A stretch of DNA of 64,000 nucleotides, taken from NCBI GenBank assembly GCA_032622095.1, contig CP136066.1, positions 153,475,152-153,539,151 of the forward strand, given 5' to 3'. The translations under genes were made by a program, and so were the position numbers. The number at the start of each line of letters is the position of its first letter. Position 1 is the stretch's first letter. The DNA is from Siphonodentalium dalli (Eukaryota > Mollusca > Scaphopoda > Gadilida > Siphonodentaliidae). The notes below the pieces were generated by a model. That model was not told the DNA's origin. It saw only the letters and a list, made by a program, of their open reading frames with translations, and did no database searches. This document shows positions 11,501 through 22,500 of this stretch, one piece after another.

Positions 11501-14500
11501 TTTATATATGCGAGTCTCCCATAGGGAGCCTCACATAAATAAGAAAATGCACTGACTTAATACAAGGTCAAGGTAAATATTCTTAGGCCAATATATTCTC
11601 TTAAATATGCGAGGCTCCCTATTGGGAGATATTGCAGAGAGAGTCTTGTTATCAAATACTTCATGCTCTTGCACTGCGATTATAATTTCCTCTGTAGACA
11701 ATGAATTTGAGGTAATTTTGTTGACCATGGCAATGTTGATGTAAACTCTCTAACCGCGAAACTCAATCAGAGCAAATCCTATTCTTGCATTACTTACATC
11801 CTTTGGCCTCGACGCCCTGATCACAATGTAATGTGAATTTCTCATTGATATTACATTTGTAATAGCACAGGGTTTTACGAAAAATGTCAGGAGGCTCCAG
11901 TAACGGAAGGGCTAATAAATAGTATCCACTTTTTTTTATGAAATTGAGAACTCACTTGCGAAATGAAAATAATTTTTCCAACTGAATTATTTTGATTTGG
12001 GCACATCTGGCAAGCGACAGCGAACCATGTTTGTTTTGCTGTTCTATTAAGATGTCCTTGGCATGACTACCAAACATCACGTAGGCCTATAAATTATTAA
12101 GGTTACAAATCACATTCATAGAATAATACACCCAGCACATAGATTCATGAAAACCAACCTACATGTAATTTAATAGTACATTTTTTGCGCTACCAAATTA
12201 GGGTACTTCATTCGAAATAAAAAAATAAAAGTTAAATTTACTAAGAAAGTTAGTAAAATATCTATATTGCATCTGCAGATTTATGATATACATGCTATTT
12301 TGTCGAATAAGGGAACATTACCTTGAAAAAGTGGAAAATTCAGGTTGCCTCAATAGTAAATACTATCCATTGGGAAATTGGGGACATTTTTGCTTCTAAT
12401 GTTGCCCAAATCTGTAACAGCTATCAAAACATACATATATCTGAATAAAACAGTCAGCAGAGTGTGACTTGTTCAGGAACCTTGGAATCCTTCAATGACC
12501 ACCATAATCTATAAAAAATGTATTCTTTTTGACCCGAGCCACACACTTAACCACACACAAATCAAATTAACTCTAGGGAAAACCTCTATCACTGGAATAT
12601 CCTGCAACTGGTCTAGCTATTTCATTTGCTGAAATTTTCATCCGAACCTAGTTTGAGGTGTAGCTAGAACTAGTTTGATGCGTAGCAAATTTGAACAAGC
12701 TTATATTTCAGATAACCCAATCTTACAATTCAGCCTCAGGCTGTTTGTGTAATTGCTATATTACGAGACCACTTCACAGCCACACACACAGTGTCCTTTA
12801 TAGTTTTATAGTTTAGTGCGAATGATGGTGCCACAAAGTACCATTTCACCCATAAGTAACTGAACAATATTCTCCAAACAAAGCCAATGCATGTTCAACA
12901 ATAATACAACTGATTCATCACTTCACGACCGTAACCATAATTTATTTTCATTATCAGGGGGGTCTGAGTGGGTCACAATAAATATGATCAACAAAACACA
13001 TTTTTAACATTATCAGGGTCATTGGATCACCTTCTTGAATATGAGACAGCACGCCAGCGGGATGTCCTTCCAGTTGTTGCGGTTATCGATGGTTTGCACC
13101 GACTTTACACTACAGATCTTACACCAGTTGTAATACTAAGGAGTCTAGGTTTGCAGGCAACAAATGCTCTCACATTCGTCAAGGTAATTGTTGATTATCA
13201 AAATCAGCTCATTCATTAACCCTTTACCCAACAAAACGGCCAAAAACGCCCAAATAAAGCTTCAGCAGCCTAAAATACCCTGTGCCAATGCATTCTCTTA
13301 TATATGCGAGTCGACCATAGGACGCCTCGCATATATAAGAGAATGCATTGGCCTAACAATTTTTTATCATTTTTTTTAAATAAATGTTTCTTACAATTTT
13401 TAGGACATAAAATAAAAACATCCATTACCCTGCAGGGAGACCCACACATATATAGAAGCACCTAGAAGAGTGTCGTCTGCTCATGTTTGTCTGGGGCTCT
13501 TTATGGGTGAAAATATAAAATTGTTAAAGAATACAAGAAAAAATTATTAAAATCGTAAAAAATTGTTAGGCCAATGCATTCTCTTATATATGCGAGGCGA
13601 CCTATGGTCGACTTGCATATATAAGAGAATGCATTGGCACAGGGCTGTTCTGTTGGGTAAAGGGTTAACTTGATACATGTATTATGATTATTTAAGTACC
13701 TATTGCTATATTTCGATTGATTATGTCATGTCAGTCTGTATGATAGTTACATGAAGGAAATTCACTATCTGGTATGATAGTTTCACCCAAATGCACTGGA
13801 GTGATATAAAAATAACATCATGCAGTATAAATAGTATTTACATTTCCAGAATGTTCAACACTGTCTGTGATAATAACCATACACGTTTGTTAAAATGCTT
13901 TTTAAACTGTAAAGAAACACCCATCTCTTCAATAGATATGTCTCACCAGATCAAAGAAATAGTACATCGTATATTTTATGTAAGACTAATTTTCATGCTG
14001 CTACCAAACCAGTTTCTTAGTAGACCATTTTGTTCAGATTACTTCAGTCGGCACTTTACAACTGGAATATGCTACCTCGCAATGTACAATATTAGTTATC
14101 AGTATTTTGTTTGAAAATATCTTACCAATACCATCCATGTATGTGTGCTAAATATCAGGTGGTCGGCGTTTAAAGCTGTTATTTCAGTGTTCAACATTCA
14201 TTCAATATTGTAATTTATGATTTTGTGTGTGGCAGATATGTGTAACATTTGGGAGAAGGGATAAACGCGGTGATGCGGTTGCAGAAAACAGTACATTTCA
14301 CGTATTTGTGGCCTTGGTGAATATAACCAAATATTATTTCCAGGTATAAATACAGTATCTGCAGTATGTATGCAATTTTGGTCAAGTTTAGCATTTATTG
14401 AAGATAGTCTATGGTAGGCCTACTCCTTTGTGTTTTGATCAATTGCATTCATATTATACCACCATGAAATTCTTGTGATAAAAGCAAAATATTTGTGTTC

Positions 14501-15541
14501 ACCACTTGATCGGGGTCAACTGTTTAAACTATTTTGAGAGACGGACAATACAATCTACACATTTTACCCAATACAAAAGTCCAGATTTAACAGTTGTATG
14601 AGACCTACTTTTGCTTGCTCTCTCATGAAATACAATAAAGAGAATTCACACATCTCTGATCAAAAGTTTCTCTTATATTCTGCAATCATTCTTCCTCACA
14701 TAATTCGAGTGTGTGATCACTCCTATTGGACTAGCTATTCAATTTTGCACAAAATGTAAATTTCATTCGATTTTGGCAATTTTGGGACAGACATTCTACA
14801 GATATGGTTCACGACTAGCACTGTTTGTGTATATTTCAATGTAATTGGCTTTGTATATATTTCAATGTAATTGGCTTTAATTGGTCTACAAATGACTGCA
14901 TTCGCATATGGCCTGATAGCTAGAATTGAGTCAGAATTTTAACCATTCTGAATCCTGATATCTCAAAAAACTTAACTTGGATTTTCAGAGACTTTTGCTG
15001 TTGTTCATAAACATGTTTTTTTATTAATTCCTGAAAAAAAACAGCTTTCTCCGATTTGTGTCCCTTTTGAACCCTAATGTGCCTGTACTATTGTATCATC
15101 TGTCTATCAACTGCTTTTATTTCCTGAACGCCCTTCATATGAATAATAGACTATTCTAATGTATATTTTTATAACTGAATGGGAGAATCCATTTAGTAAA
15201 GAAAGGGTTAAAGAGCGTTGAATCTTGAATATCTATATCTAGACCTCCATGAGCCTTCTCATAGCGGGTAGTATATAGATTCTGTTGTTTTGTATTTTGT
15301 GTGTTTATTGCCTTATTTTGATCTTTGATCACCAGTATGGAATGTTTTGGCCACAATCAGAAGCTCTTCATGTTAATACAATGTACCCATCTGAAGGGTA
15401 AAACCGTAAAACACAGACAACAGACGGTGCCATCACAATGGCTAATTCAACATAATCAAGCAACACTGCCATGTGAACACTACATAATAAACACTTTTTA
15501 TAATCTTTCAGGACAGAATCATGGCACAAGCATCCAGATAA
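5525..15541 (+). CDS. COQ6: Ubiquinone biosynthesis monooxygenase COQ6, C-terminal half (7 exons)
   Basis: COQ6 is the flavin-dependent monooxygenase that hydroxylates the benzoquinone ring during coenzyme Q synthesis on the mitochondrial inner membrane. Exons at 5525-5584, 6491-6598, 8787-8865, 10300-10423, 11309-11424, 13017-13183 and 15512-15541 join in one frame (684 nt, 227 residues plus stop). Recognised family sequence in order: [19 protein letters not shown] with [47 protein letters not shown] (the second FAD-binding motif, GD..H..P..GQG); a YETARQRD helix; GLQATNAL; and the terminal [10 protein letters not shown], aligning with the family's KEQIMAFASK. The animal protein is about 470 residues, so the N-terminal Rossmann GXGXXG half is missing from the window. 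Introns are rich in inserted elements. No polyadenylation signal was confidently placed. Confidence 0.95.
5640..5935. mobile_element. Degenerate inverted-repeat element in a COQ6 intron
   Basis: The left end reads CCCCTTTCTTTACTAAATGA and the right end TATTTAGTCAAGAAAGGGTT, an imperfect inverted pair. The right end is followed by TTAA, as in piggyBac-like elements, though the left flank is not a clean TTAA. Half-copies recur at 15178-15215 (CATTTAGTAAAGAAAGGGTT) and at 22264-22300 (AACCCTTTCTATACTAAATA), showing a dispersed family. Confidence 0.5.
5967..6395. mobile_element. Foldback element flanked by a 15-bp direct repeat
   Basis: The ends form inverted repeats: AATAGTGTGTCTGTCATTTG near 5971 and CAAATGACAGACACACTATT near 6366. 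The direct repeat AAAATAACTGAGGCC flanks the whole segment (about 5952-5966 and 6396-6410). Inside are two further palindromes sharing GAGGTCC and AGAGGGTGA, at about 5992-6083 and 6290-6362. No coding capacity. The nested palindromes suggest a foldback-type element or two MITE copies of one family. Confidence 0.65.
6491..6598 (+). CDS. COQ6: COQ6 exon, [12 protein letters not shown] to FVDAVNDAL
   Basis: The 108-nt exon lies between ATTATCTTCCAG and GTTAGTGAAA, phase 0 at both ends, 36 residues. IWTT and FVDAVN match the conserved COQ6 pattern. The donor GTTAGT is weaker than the other donors of this gene. Confidence 0.9.
6955..7006 (+). pseudogene. Decayed duplicate of the preceding COQ6 exon
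   Basis: After a T-run and TTTAG the sequence reads, in the related frame, [15 protein letters not shown] and then GTTAGGGAAG. The true exon reads [13 protein letters not shown] and then GTTAGTGAAA. The similarity extends upstream (AGAGAATCT in both) and past the donor. The segment is 52 nt, so its inclusion would shift the COQ6 frame. It is best read as a tandem exon duplication that has decayed. Confidence 0.55.
7050..8323. mobile_element. Pogo/Tigger-like non-autonomous element
   Basis: The left end is CAGTGAAACCTCTCCAAACC and the right end GGTTTAGAGAGGTTTTACTG, an imperfect inverted pair with flanking TA on each side. CAGT-type ends with TA target duplications are characteristic of the pogo branch of Tc1/mariner elements. 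The 1.27-kb body has no transposase-sized frame. The left side contains two ~90-bp tandem units (about 7170-7258 and 7259-7345) sharing CCAGACAGCTTTATTAGTCC. It lies in a COQ6 intron. Confidence 0.8.
8787..8865 (+). CDS. COQ6: COQ6 exon, [19 protein letters not shown]
   Basis: The 79-nt exon lies between TTCTGTTACAG and GTAATTATAC. It enters in phase 0 and leaves one base of a Gly codon that the next exon completes. It corresponds to the less conserved segment between the FVDAVN helix and RQLPP. Confidence 0.88.
8985..9310. repeat. Two-unit tandem repeat, ~166 bp
   Basis: Both units carry TCCAATGATTTTTGACAGA, then AGAAATCGC and CATGGTAACTTGAGCA, about 166 bases apart. A minus-strand 87-codon frame across them is a by-product of the repeat. 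Confidence 0.7.
9311..10299. other. COQ6 intron with short repeats
   Basis: Three short units of CCTGTGTAACTTTAT type occur at about 9745-9822. A 101-codon plus frame at 9437-9742 has no recognisable feature and is taken as chance. Confidence 0.5.
10300..10423 (+). CDS. COQ6: COQ6 exon, [20 protein letters not shown]
   Basis: The 124-nt exon lies between TTGATTTTCAG and GTAGGTGTCT. The first two bases complete a Gly codon and the last two begin the Gly of the FAD motif. It contains RQLPPTV, the [11 protein letters not shown] strand and VALIG. Confidence 0.95.
10908..11135. repeat. ~230-bp direct repeat, left copy
   Basis: This matches 11635-11865 over about 230 bp with scattered differences, sharing ACTTCATGCTCTT and ATTATAATTTCCTCTGTAGA. 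The two copies bracket the COQ6 exon at 11309. On the minus strand both keep a short frame, [14 protein letters not shown].(N/D)KTLSA, so the repeat may contain a piece of a once-coding sequence, faintly like the start of a MADF-type domain. Confidence 0.8.
11309..11424 (+). CDS. COQ6: COQ6 exon with the second FAD-binding motif
   Basis: The 116-nt exon lies between ATTGTTTAG and GTAAGTAATA. It encodes [20 protein letters not shown] then [18 protein letters not shown]. Together with the previous exon this rebuilds the GD..HP..GQG.N motif diagnostic of UbiH/COQ6 monooxygenases. Confidence 0.97.
11490..11556. repeat. Palindromic hairpin element
   Basis: CAGTGCATTCTTTTATATAT pairs with ATAAATAAGAAAATGCACTG around a short centre with CTCCCATAGGGAG. 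It belongs to the family also seen at 11583-11630 (half), 13284-13353, 13570-13639 and 21330-21400. Confidence 0.75.
11635..11865. repeat. ~230-bp direct repeat, right copy
   Basis: Right-hand partner of 10908-11135, in the same orientation. The two lie on either side of COQ6 sequence, so recombination between them would delete one exon. Confidence 0.8.
11866..13016. other. COQ6 intron, nothing recognised
   Basis: AT-rich sequence with no repeat or exon that I could support. It ends in the acceptor TTATCAG. Confidence 0.5.
13017..13183 (+). CDS. COQ6: COQ6 exon, [10 protein letters not shown] to [12 protein letters not shown]
   Basis: The 167-nt exon lies between ACATTATCAG and GTAATTGTTG. 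It starts by completing a Gly codon and ends in phase 0. It contains [26 protein letters not shown] and [12 protein letters not shown], matching the C-terminal helices of COQ6. Reading on into the intron gives a stop after 12 more codons, but the separate last exon at 15512 matches the family far better. Confidence 0.95.
13220..13664. mobile_element. TTAA-flanked inverted-repeat element (piggyBac-like MITE)
   Basis: The element begins CCCTTTACCCAACA and ends TGTTGGGTAAAGGG, perfect 14-bp inverted repeats, with TTAA at 13216-13219 and 13665-13668. TTAA target sites and CCC ends are the signature of piggyBac-type transposition. It is 445 bp and non-coding, and holds two copies of a 70-bp palindrome (13284-13353 and 13570-13639) in opposite orientation, so the whole element can fold into a long branched hairpin. 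It lies 36 bp past a COQ6 donor. Confidence 0.85.
13669..15511. other. Last COQ6 intron, no exon found
   Basis: A 26-bp tandem duplication (unit TTTCAATGTAATTGGCTTTG) lies at 14826-14877. A half-copy of the dispersed element of 5640-5935 lies at 15178-15215. A 107-codon frame at 13791-14114 shows nothing recognisable. Confidence 0.5.
15512..15541 (+). CDS. COQ6: COQ6 terminal exon, DRIMAQASR and stop
   Basis: After TAATCTTTCAG the frame reads DRIMAQASR then TAA. Joined in phase 0 to the preceding Lys it gives [10 protein letters not shown], which aligns with the KEQIMAFASK end of animal COQ6. The 3' UTR follows; its end was not located. Confidence 0.88.
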   Translation, partial: DRIMAQASR

Positions 15542-15836
15542 CACGCAATGATTCTAGGTCTACATCTTTCAACAAATTGACATGCCAGATGTCCATTTCA
15601 CTGTCAATACGACAATTCTCTGCAAAGAATGTCAACCAGGGTTCAGGCCCGTAAAGAAAGGATTGGTGGCACAAAATCTTAAAGTGAACATATAGTCTAT
15701 AAGAAACAGAACATGCTACAGTCGTTACAACAGAGTGCATGCATTAAGATTTTTTCAGACAGCATTTGATGAGGATTTGCAACAACTGAAAATTCTGTAG
15801 ATTTCCATGAAATTACATTGCATTACACCAGTTACG

Positions 15837-16558
15837 CACTCTGTAATCAATTGAATGCGGTTTGATGTCACGTCACATTCTCTGTAGTTATATGTCCTGT
15901 TCTTGGGTTGCATTTATTCTATGCTGCCGACTTTCAACACAAAATGGAGAGTATTTCAAAGTAATTATATTATTTGTCCACTTCATCAAGTAGGCCAGAT
16001 ATTCAATCGTATCGTTATATATTGATAGAAATGGAGCGTAGATGCATCTCTGCTATGAGAAAAGTGTCACAGAAAGTACACATCTACGTAATTTCTATTT
16101 AAACACGGGTATAATGTCTCATTTTCTTTTATCAGTGTTTTTGCTTCTTTTATTGTTGGGATGGCATTAACCATGCTTACACAATTTGGCATCAAACACA
16201 TAAAAGTAGTATTGAGCATTTATTTACGCCTCAAGATCACTACCATTGTGAACATTCCGTACTCTAGCGTTAATGCCAGTAAAAGAAATTAATGACACTT
16301 TTTTTCAGTATTCGAAGAGAAATTTCTTAGAGGTGTTACTTTTGGGTGACACTTATCTCACAACGTCATTTACACTCTATTTCTATCGATATAAACTGAA
16401 TATCTGGCCTACTTGATAACGTGGAGAAATGTTAAATTGAAATACGTTCCATTTTGAGTTTAAATTTGACAGCGTTGAAAAAATACACTCCGAAAACGGG
16501 ACATATAACTAGAGAACGTGATGTGACACCGAACTGCCATTCAAGTGATTACAGAGTG
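15837..16558. mobile_element. 722-bp long-inverted-repeat element
   Basis: The ends are CACTCTGTAATCA and TGATTACAGAGTG. The inverted similarity continues inward for more than 60 bases (GATGTCACGTCACATTCTCT against AGAGAACGTGATGTGACACC) and then weakly to the centre. No transposase frame. The target duplication is unclear. It lies about 300 bp beyond the COQ6 stop. Confidence 0.75.
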
Positions 16559-17252
16559 TGATATTGAATCACTCCATATCTCGCTTGTGAATCATGCAAT
16601 TCACACCAACTTAGATCACATATCTAATCTGGGCTGCGAATCACACGATTGTATGGGCCCAGCTGATACAATTCACGCATATATATTGGGTAGAGAAAGG
16701 TTCATTTGCTGTCTGCTAGCATTGTACCTATGTGTTCTAATTTTCGGCAGATCTGAAGGACTTTTAAAGACAGCATGCATTATGGGGGTTGTGTCTATCA
16801 TGTTAACCTTATTATTGCATATTATGTTACTCTTCAGTTGTTCTGTTTTGTTCAGCCTGTTAGCAGGATGTTTAATTCAATCTGAACTGAATCTAAAGTG
16901 GCCACAATGTTTACCTGAATAACATTGACAGAATCTATCAATATCTCATTAATTTTGTGACTTGAATAATATTTAAAGATTAATTTCTTGGAAATGTTAC
17001 TACAGTAATATTAGGCAATTCATTCAAAATGACACTGCCAGGGGTCGTATTCACAACTGGTTTTATATATATATAGTCCAGGTAGTTTATTTCGCAGCAA
17101 CTAAACGCACAAGGTACCATCGCTAGAGTTGATGACACACACTGTCAAATGATATGATTGACTCAAATCTATAAGATTTGCCAATAGGCAACATCTCACT
17201 ACTAAATCGCAAAACTTCCCAGAATGGGCCCATTAGGTCGTATATAGAATAT
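16559..17252. other. No gene recognised
   Basis: A 125-codon plus frame (16545-16922) begins within the right end of the inverted-repeat element and is hydrophobic at its C-terminal half. Nothing supports it as a gene. Confidence 0.5.
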
Positions 17253-17336
17253 ATCTGATTTTGTGACATCACCAATTATTAGCTAATACGGCACTGCTTT
17301 TGTGACGTCACCAATTATTATCTAATACGACACTGC
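17253..17336. repeat. Two-unit ~43-bp tandem repeat
   Basis: Both units contain TTTTGTGAC, then TCACCAATTATTA and CTAATACG followed by CACTGC. Confidence 0.75.
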
Positions 17337-17930
17337 TGTTTAAAATTTTTGCGACCGCTTTTGTCGCACAGTAGATCGGTGTGCTTGAAGCATTAATGTC
17401 GTAATCTGAAATAAACATGTGCGTCTTTCAATGGCTGGCGTTCCAAATTGAGTGGAGTTACTATCGGAATTATGCACAGTGAAGTTAATTCGTAGCCGCG
17501 GTTTACATTTTATTGAGAACATAATTATAACATTATGGACTGTCAAATATTTGCAATGGAGTGGCCTAAAATATAAATGTCGCATGCAATGGGAAAATCT
17601 CAATCACTCTGGCTAGGCTGGGGACAATACTGGAATCGAAATTCGTGATGCAAGCAAACGTTATTATATTGCGTTTAAATTATCATAATATTACCGAGTA
17701 CATATGTGAATCTGATAATCCTCAGATATCCTTCTATTTTCATGAATCGACAAGAAACACATACTTATGAACAAAGCAGAAGATACATTCAGGTTATCAC
17801 AAATTCGGACGATGGTGAAAGCTACATGATGACGTTGCTCGTCGAGTTTCATTGAAATCGACATGATGACATTTTTAGTCGAGTTTTTCAAAAACTCAAC
17901 TTATGGTTTGACGAGGGACGGTTGGCGGGC
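17337..17930. other. No gene recognised
   Basis: Only short minus-strand frames are present, with no motif, acceptor/donor pair or repeat that I could support. A GGCGGGCGG-rich run (about 17921-17943) marks the start of the next repeat region. Confidence 0.5.
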
Positions 17931-18600
17931 GGCGGCGGGCGGACCTAAAGAATGCCTTATTACTTTGACATTTTTGAACGGATTCAAAAAAAAATTGGTA
18001 TATGAGTTGCTCCCAATGATTATTTACTGCCTGTAGAAAATGGGTCACGTCCGAACTTTTTGACAAAAGTTATCCATCTTTTTTGCAATTTTATCACCTA
18101 TTAGCGCGATAACTCGTCAAATATTAACTGATTACAACCATATTTGATATGAGTCTCTTGCAACAATATCTCGGACGAGTTCGAAAACCAGGTTTGTCCA
18201 AATTTTTTCCCCGGAGTTATGGGCCTTAGTTTGTCTATTTTTAGCATTTTTTTCACCGATAGCGCGATAACTGAATAAAATATTAACTGATTCAAATCAT
18301 ATTTGATATATGAGTCTCTTGCAACAATATCTCAGACGAGTTCGAAAACCAGGTTTGTCCGAATTTTTTCCCCAGAGTTATGGGCCTTAGTTTGTCTATT
18401 TTTAGCATTTTTTTCACCGTTAGCGCGACAACTCAATAAAATATTAACTGATTCAAACCATATTTATAGCTCTATGAGATATTAACCAATCATTCAATTT
18501 ATATTTAGTATATAATTCTATTGCAATAATATCTCAGACGAGTTCGAAAACCAGGTTTATCCGACTTTTTGGGCCTTGTGTGGGTCTTATTGCCAAGTTA
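17931..18600. repeat. ~160-bp tandem repeat, about three units
   Basis: The unit starts near TAGCGCGATAACTC (18102, 18260, 18421) and carries CAACAATATCTC, GAGTTCGAAAACCAGGTTT and GAGTTATGGGCCTTAGTTTG. The measured period is 158-161 bases; the last unit decays. The left edge is the GC-rich run near 17921-17943. Such units with GGAGTTATGGGCC are common in invertebrate repeat tails. Confidence 0.85.
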
Positions 18601-18768
18601 TTGGCAGAAGTTTTTTTCGACTGCCAATAAACTCGACATAGCATCTTAGATGCGTACCCCTTGTTATGAATGAAATGGACAAGCTTCTTAGTATAGTACA
18701 CATCTCACACGGATTGCGCACATATGCAGCATCAATAGTATAATCAGTATAATAGTTAATTTCAGTTA

Positions 18769-19179
18769 AATACGTCGCGCCAAACACGGGTCATGCTATC
18801 TTCCCCTGGCTCGACATTGGCGCGTCTCTGGCTCGTGTTACGTTTATTTGATTTATATGTCGAGCCAGCTGGCACGTGCTGTAATCGTATATTTCGAACA
18901 ATTTTAGCATTTCTGATACAAAAGGCTATAATCATTTCCGCGATAGTGTCCTCTGACAATGCACTATAAACTGGCCCTCTATACAGTGCATGAATCTCAT
19001 AATTTACGCTTTCGTTGGTTTCAAAATCGGGATCTTGTCATTCATTTCCCTTGAACCTTCGAATGTATATCTCTGCAATATATGTATTCCCAACTTTCGC
19101 GAAACATCCCTTGTCAGTCGATACATGCATGTCCCCGTTGTACCTTACAATTGCCTTCAATGTATATTTACAACGGCCA
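18769..19179 (-). mobile_element. Truncated relative of the 59.9-kb TTA-flanked MITE
   Basis: This matches 60236-60660 in reverse orientation over about 410 bp, from TACGTCGCGCCAAACACGGG to TACAACGGCCAA, with small differences. The terminal GGCCCGTTTTA end and the left third of the full element are missing. Confidence 0.8.
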
Positions 19180-19369
19180 AGAGAAACCTTTGAACAATCG
19201 GTCTATTATGTTCTTAACTGGTTCGCTGCTAAATATCCTACATAAAGATAATGAAATGTGTATATATATTACAATAAACAGAAAATCATTGAAATTTATG
19301 CTTGGAGTATGTAATTTACTACGCTTGCACTCTTTTTATCGAACTTGAGCCCCACACATATATACATTT

Positions 19370-19515
19370 AGGATTAGGTTATGGTTATGAGTCTGGTTGT
19401 CTGATTAGATTATGAGTCTGGTTGTCTGAGTATGGTTATGAGCTTGGGTATATCATTAGTTTATGAGCCTGGTTGTCGGATTAGGTTATGGTTATGAGCC
19501 TGGATGTCGACGCAG
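19370..19515. repeat. Minisatellite, GGTTATGAGYCTGG units
   Basis: Irregular units of about 22-35 bases repeat GATTAGGTTATGGTTATGAG and GAGTCTGGTTGTCTGA five to six times. Confidence 0.8.
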
Positions 19516-22500
19516 TTGAGCAAAACAATTGGTCATTTTCCTCTAACTTTTCGCAATAAAACTACTCTTTCTGACAATTTTATGGTCAGCATCCATTCAA
19601 ACTCACAATGTCACAATTTTATTATATATGTAACAATATTTCAGAAATATTACTTGACAAACATGATTTAAATGATTAAACTGAACAACCAATACAGTGA
19701 TGCCGCCAAAGCCCAGATCTGGGCTTCCAGCACTCTTACATAGGTTCAAATATGGGCTTCCAGCACTGGACCAGTTAAATGGAGTCATCATATGCGACAC
19801 TGCCGGCAGACTTCCTATAAATTTCTACTTTCAGTTTCCCAAGAAATCAAACTTGTGTGTGTTTTCTGGAACCATCCAATTTACAATGGATGTTTAAGGA
19901 GATTAACATCGTTTCCAGTGAATTTTGCAGTGTTTAGTCATGAGACACCGAAATACACAATGTCAATCACTAGCTGATTCGATTCGATGTTGATATCAGA
20001 CGGAGACTCGATCTTCGATATGATGCAAAATCCCCGATTCGCAGATCCCTAGGGCCCAGATACAATCCATATATAGCTGATAATAAATGCACTTCATTGT
20101 TCATATAATTTATTAGTCCCCCTTGAAGTCATCTGAGGTCAAAGGCGCCTGCCCAATGACAATCCACTGGTCAGGTGACCCATCTGTACCAATGTTCCTA
20201 CTTATCTCCTAAGCAGATAAGAAACGCTTTTTATTGCTATTTCCCTCTTAAGTCGTCGGCAGTCCACGGCATTTATCTCCTGACGCTCTAAGGGTCAATT
20301 TATCCCGTTTCAATTTTCGTCAACCAGATTGCAACTGTTAAGACATCTGACAGGACCTATATAATAAGATTGACAATAGATGGGGGGAAAAAGTCATTTT
20401 GGGAGCAATTCAGCAAAAAAAAAACCAGCTTGTTTCAGTGTCGTGTCTAGTTCTCTCGTAAATGAAGGTTGAACCTCCTATGTTTGGGGGCTATAAACAT
20501 GCCACGTTGGCGATCAAAAGCACATTACCTAAACTATACAATATCGTATTTCATAACAAAGACATGCTTTAATTGTATGCCTGAATATCCCATTAAAAGT
20601 CAGGCGCAGCCGTTTACTGTCATTTTCAATATACCAGCCTGATTTCAAATGGTGATGGTACAACACTTGGTAAAATCATGTTTTGAAATCCGCTTTGAAT
20701 GAAAAACACTACTCTTTGCATGACTAAATCATTTGGCACACCCTAAAGATGACTTCACTCATCCGATAGTCACCAGACTTCATATGGATCTTCGGGACTA
20801 CCACATTGGAGCAATCAAATTTTTTTTGAAAATGTGCCTTCTGACAGCCATCTTGATTTTACTGTTTGCATGACAATCCTTCGGCACACCCCTGCAAGTC
20901 ACATCTCTCATCACTAAACTTCATATTGATCAAGGGTAACCTCGGGACTGAGCCTCACATCCCCCCTCCCCAAGTTTAACTACATTGTCAAGAGTTATTA
21001 CTTACCTTAATATCAGTTTACTTACTAGTCCAGATTAGTCATCCAAATTCATGATTTGTCGGTTATTGGGTGCAGCAACAATATCTTCTTGTTTTGGGGG
21101 GGGGGGGGGGGCAGTTTTGTCCATGACTTTTGGTCAAATTTTTCAGGGGCTTGGCAGCATTATTGCCCTGGATACAGTTGTGGGACAATGCGCATCGGCC
21201 GTCCATGATGCACATTCAACACAGAAAATAAAAGGTTTTGTCTCACAGGCCATTATTCTTTGTGGGGGCCTCACAATGAGTAAATGTACCTATTAATTGG
21301 CGTTATATTTCACAATGCGTTATAGACCCTGTGCGAGTGAAATCTCTTATATATGGGCGTCTCCAATAGGGAGCCACACATATGTAAGAGAATCCTCATA
21401 AATTAAGATTTTGATGTAGCAAAATTACCAGAGTTTATGGAGATTTCTAGGACAAACCTGGACACCCATCTGATCAGTAAATATAAAACATATATTAAAA
21501 GTAATCAATCTAAATAAAGAGAAAACTGCCTGTGAAACAAAAAGTTTTAAAATCTTGCAACGAAAATCGATTGGTCTTAACCAGAATCTACCATCAATTT
21601 GATGTCATCACACGTCAATTTGTACCAACGAGAGCTTTCATTCATAACTTTTTTTGCTTTGCAGGACACTAACAAGTTCCATTTCTGGAATGGAATATTG
21701 ACCTGGAACGGTCTTATTGGGGCTCACAGTAAAATTTATTTAGTAGCATATATTGTCTCCATTATCAAGTACAAATATTGTATTGTCATCCGAGAAGTGC
21801 ATTTGTTGGTTGTTGCTATATCTAGAATATGCACAAGAATTAGTGATTGGGCGTACTGATATCCATGGTTTGCAGCTTGGTATATGAGACAGTCACACAG
21901 CTTTGTTATAGCTGGATTGTAGCACTCATCCCATTCAAGATGGTTCAGACATGCAGACTTGGAATTTAACAAAGATACATGTGAAATGACATGAGTACTG
22001 TTCAGACGAATCCATGATTTTATGCAGAAGTTTGATATTCGAATAAATGCAAAATTGTAAATCAGTCTAATCAATTCTACAATAATGTCATGACTTTGAC
22101 ATAAAAGTAAATTTCCCTTCCATCCAAGGAGTCACCATCTTTTATCAATTGAAAACAGGCAAGTAATAATGCATGCCATCGTTGAAAATAAATTCTCCAT
22201 TGTGCAAGTTAACCGATACAACATATCGTAGCCATCTGAATGCCTCATTGTGATCATGCAAGTGTAACCCTTTCTATACTAAATACTCATTGACGAGTTG
22301 TTCCCTTTGTTGAACTCATTATCTGAACATTTCCAAACAACATATATAAAGGTTGTTGAACAGGACTCCTTCTGAACTTGTATTAGTTTTCAACTGCTCA
22401 AAGGAAATATCAACAGAAATACTTTGCAAAGTCACCATCAACCTACCAAGAGGTTTGTGTTAATTCTAACTATTTTTTTCTGATCGCTTATTCAATTTAG

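Noticed and set aside
13017-13219. COQ6 ending by read-through into the intron ([13 protein letters not shown])
   Set aside because: The splice donor is good, and the exon at 15512 supplies the expected conserved C-terminus in the right phase.
13791-14114. A 107-codon frame that could follow the COQ6 exon as IKEIVHRIF
   Set aside because: Weaker match than [10 protein letters not shown], and it would duplicate the conserved Lys.
16545-16922. A 125-codon hydrophobic plus-strand frame
   Set aside because: It starts inside the terminal repeat of an inserted element, has no recognisable domain and no supporting neighbours.
21051-21296. An 81-codon frame with a poly-Gly stretch
   Set aside because: The glycines come from a G homopolymer; nothing else supports coding.
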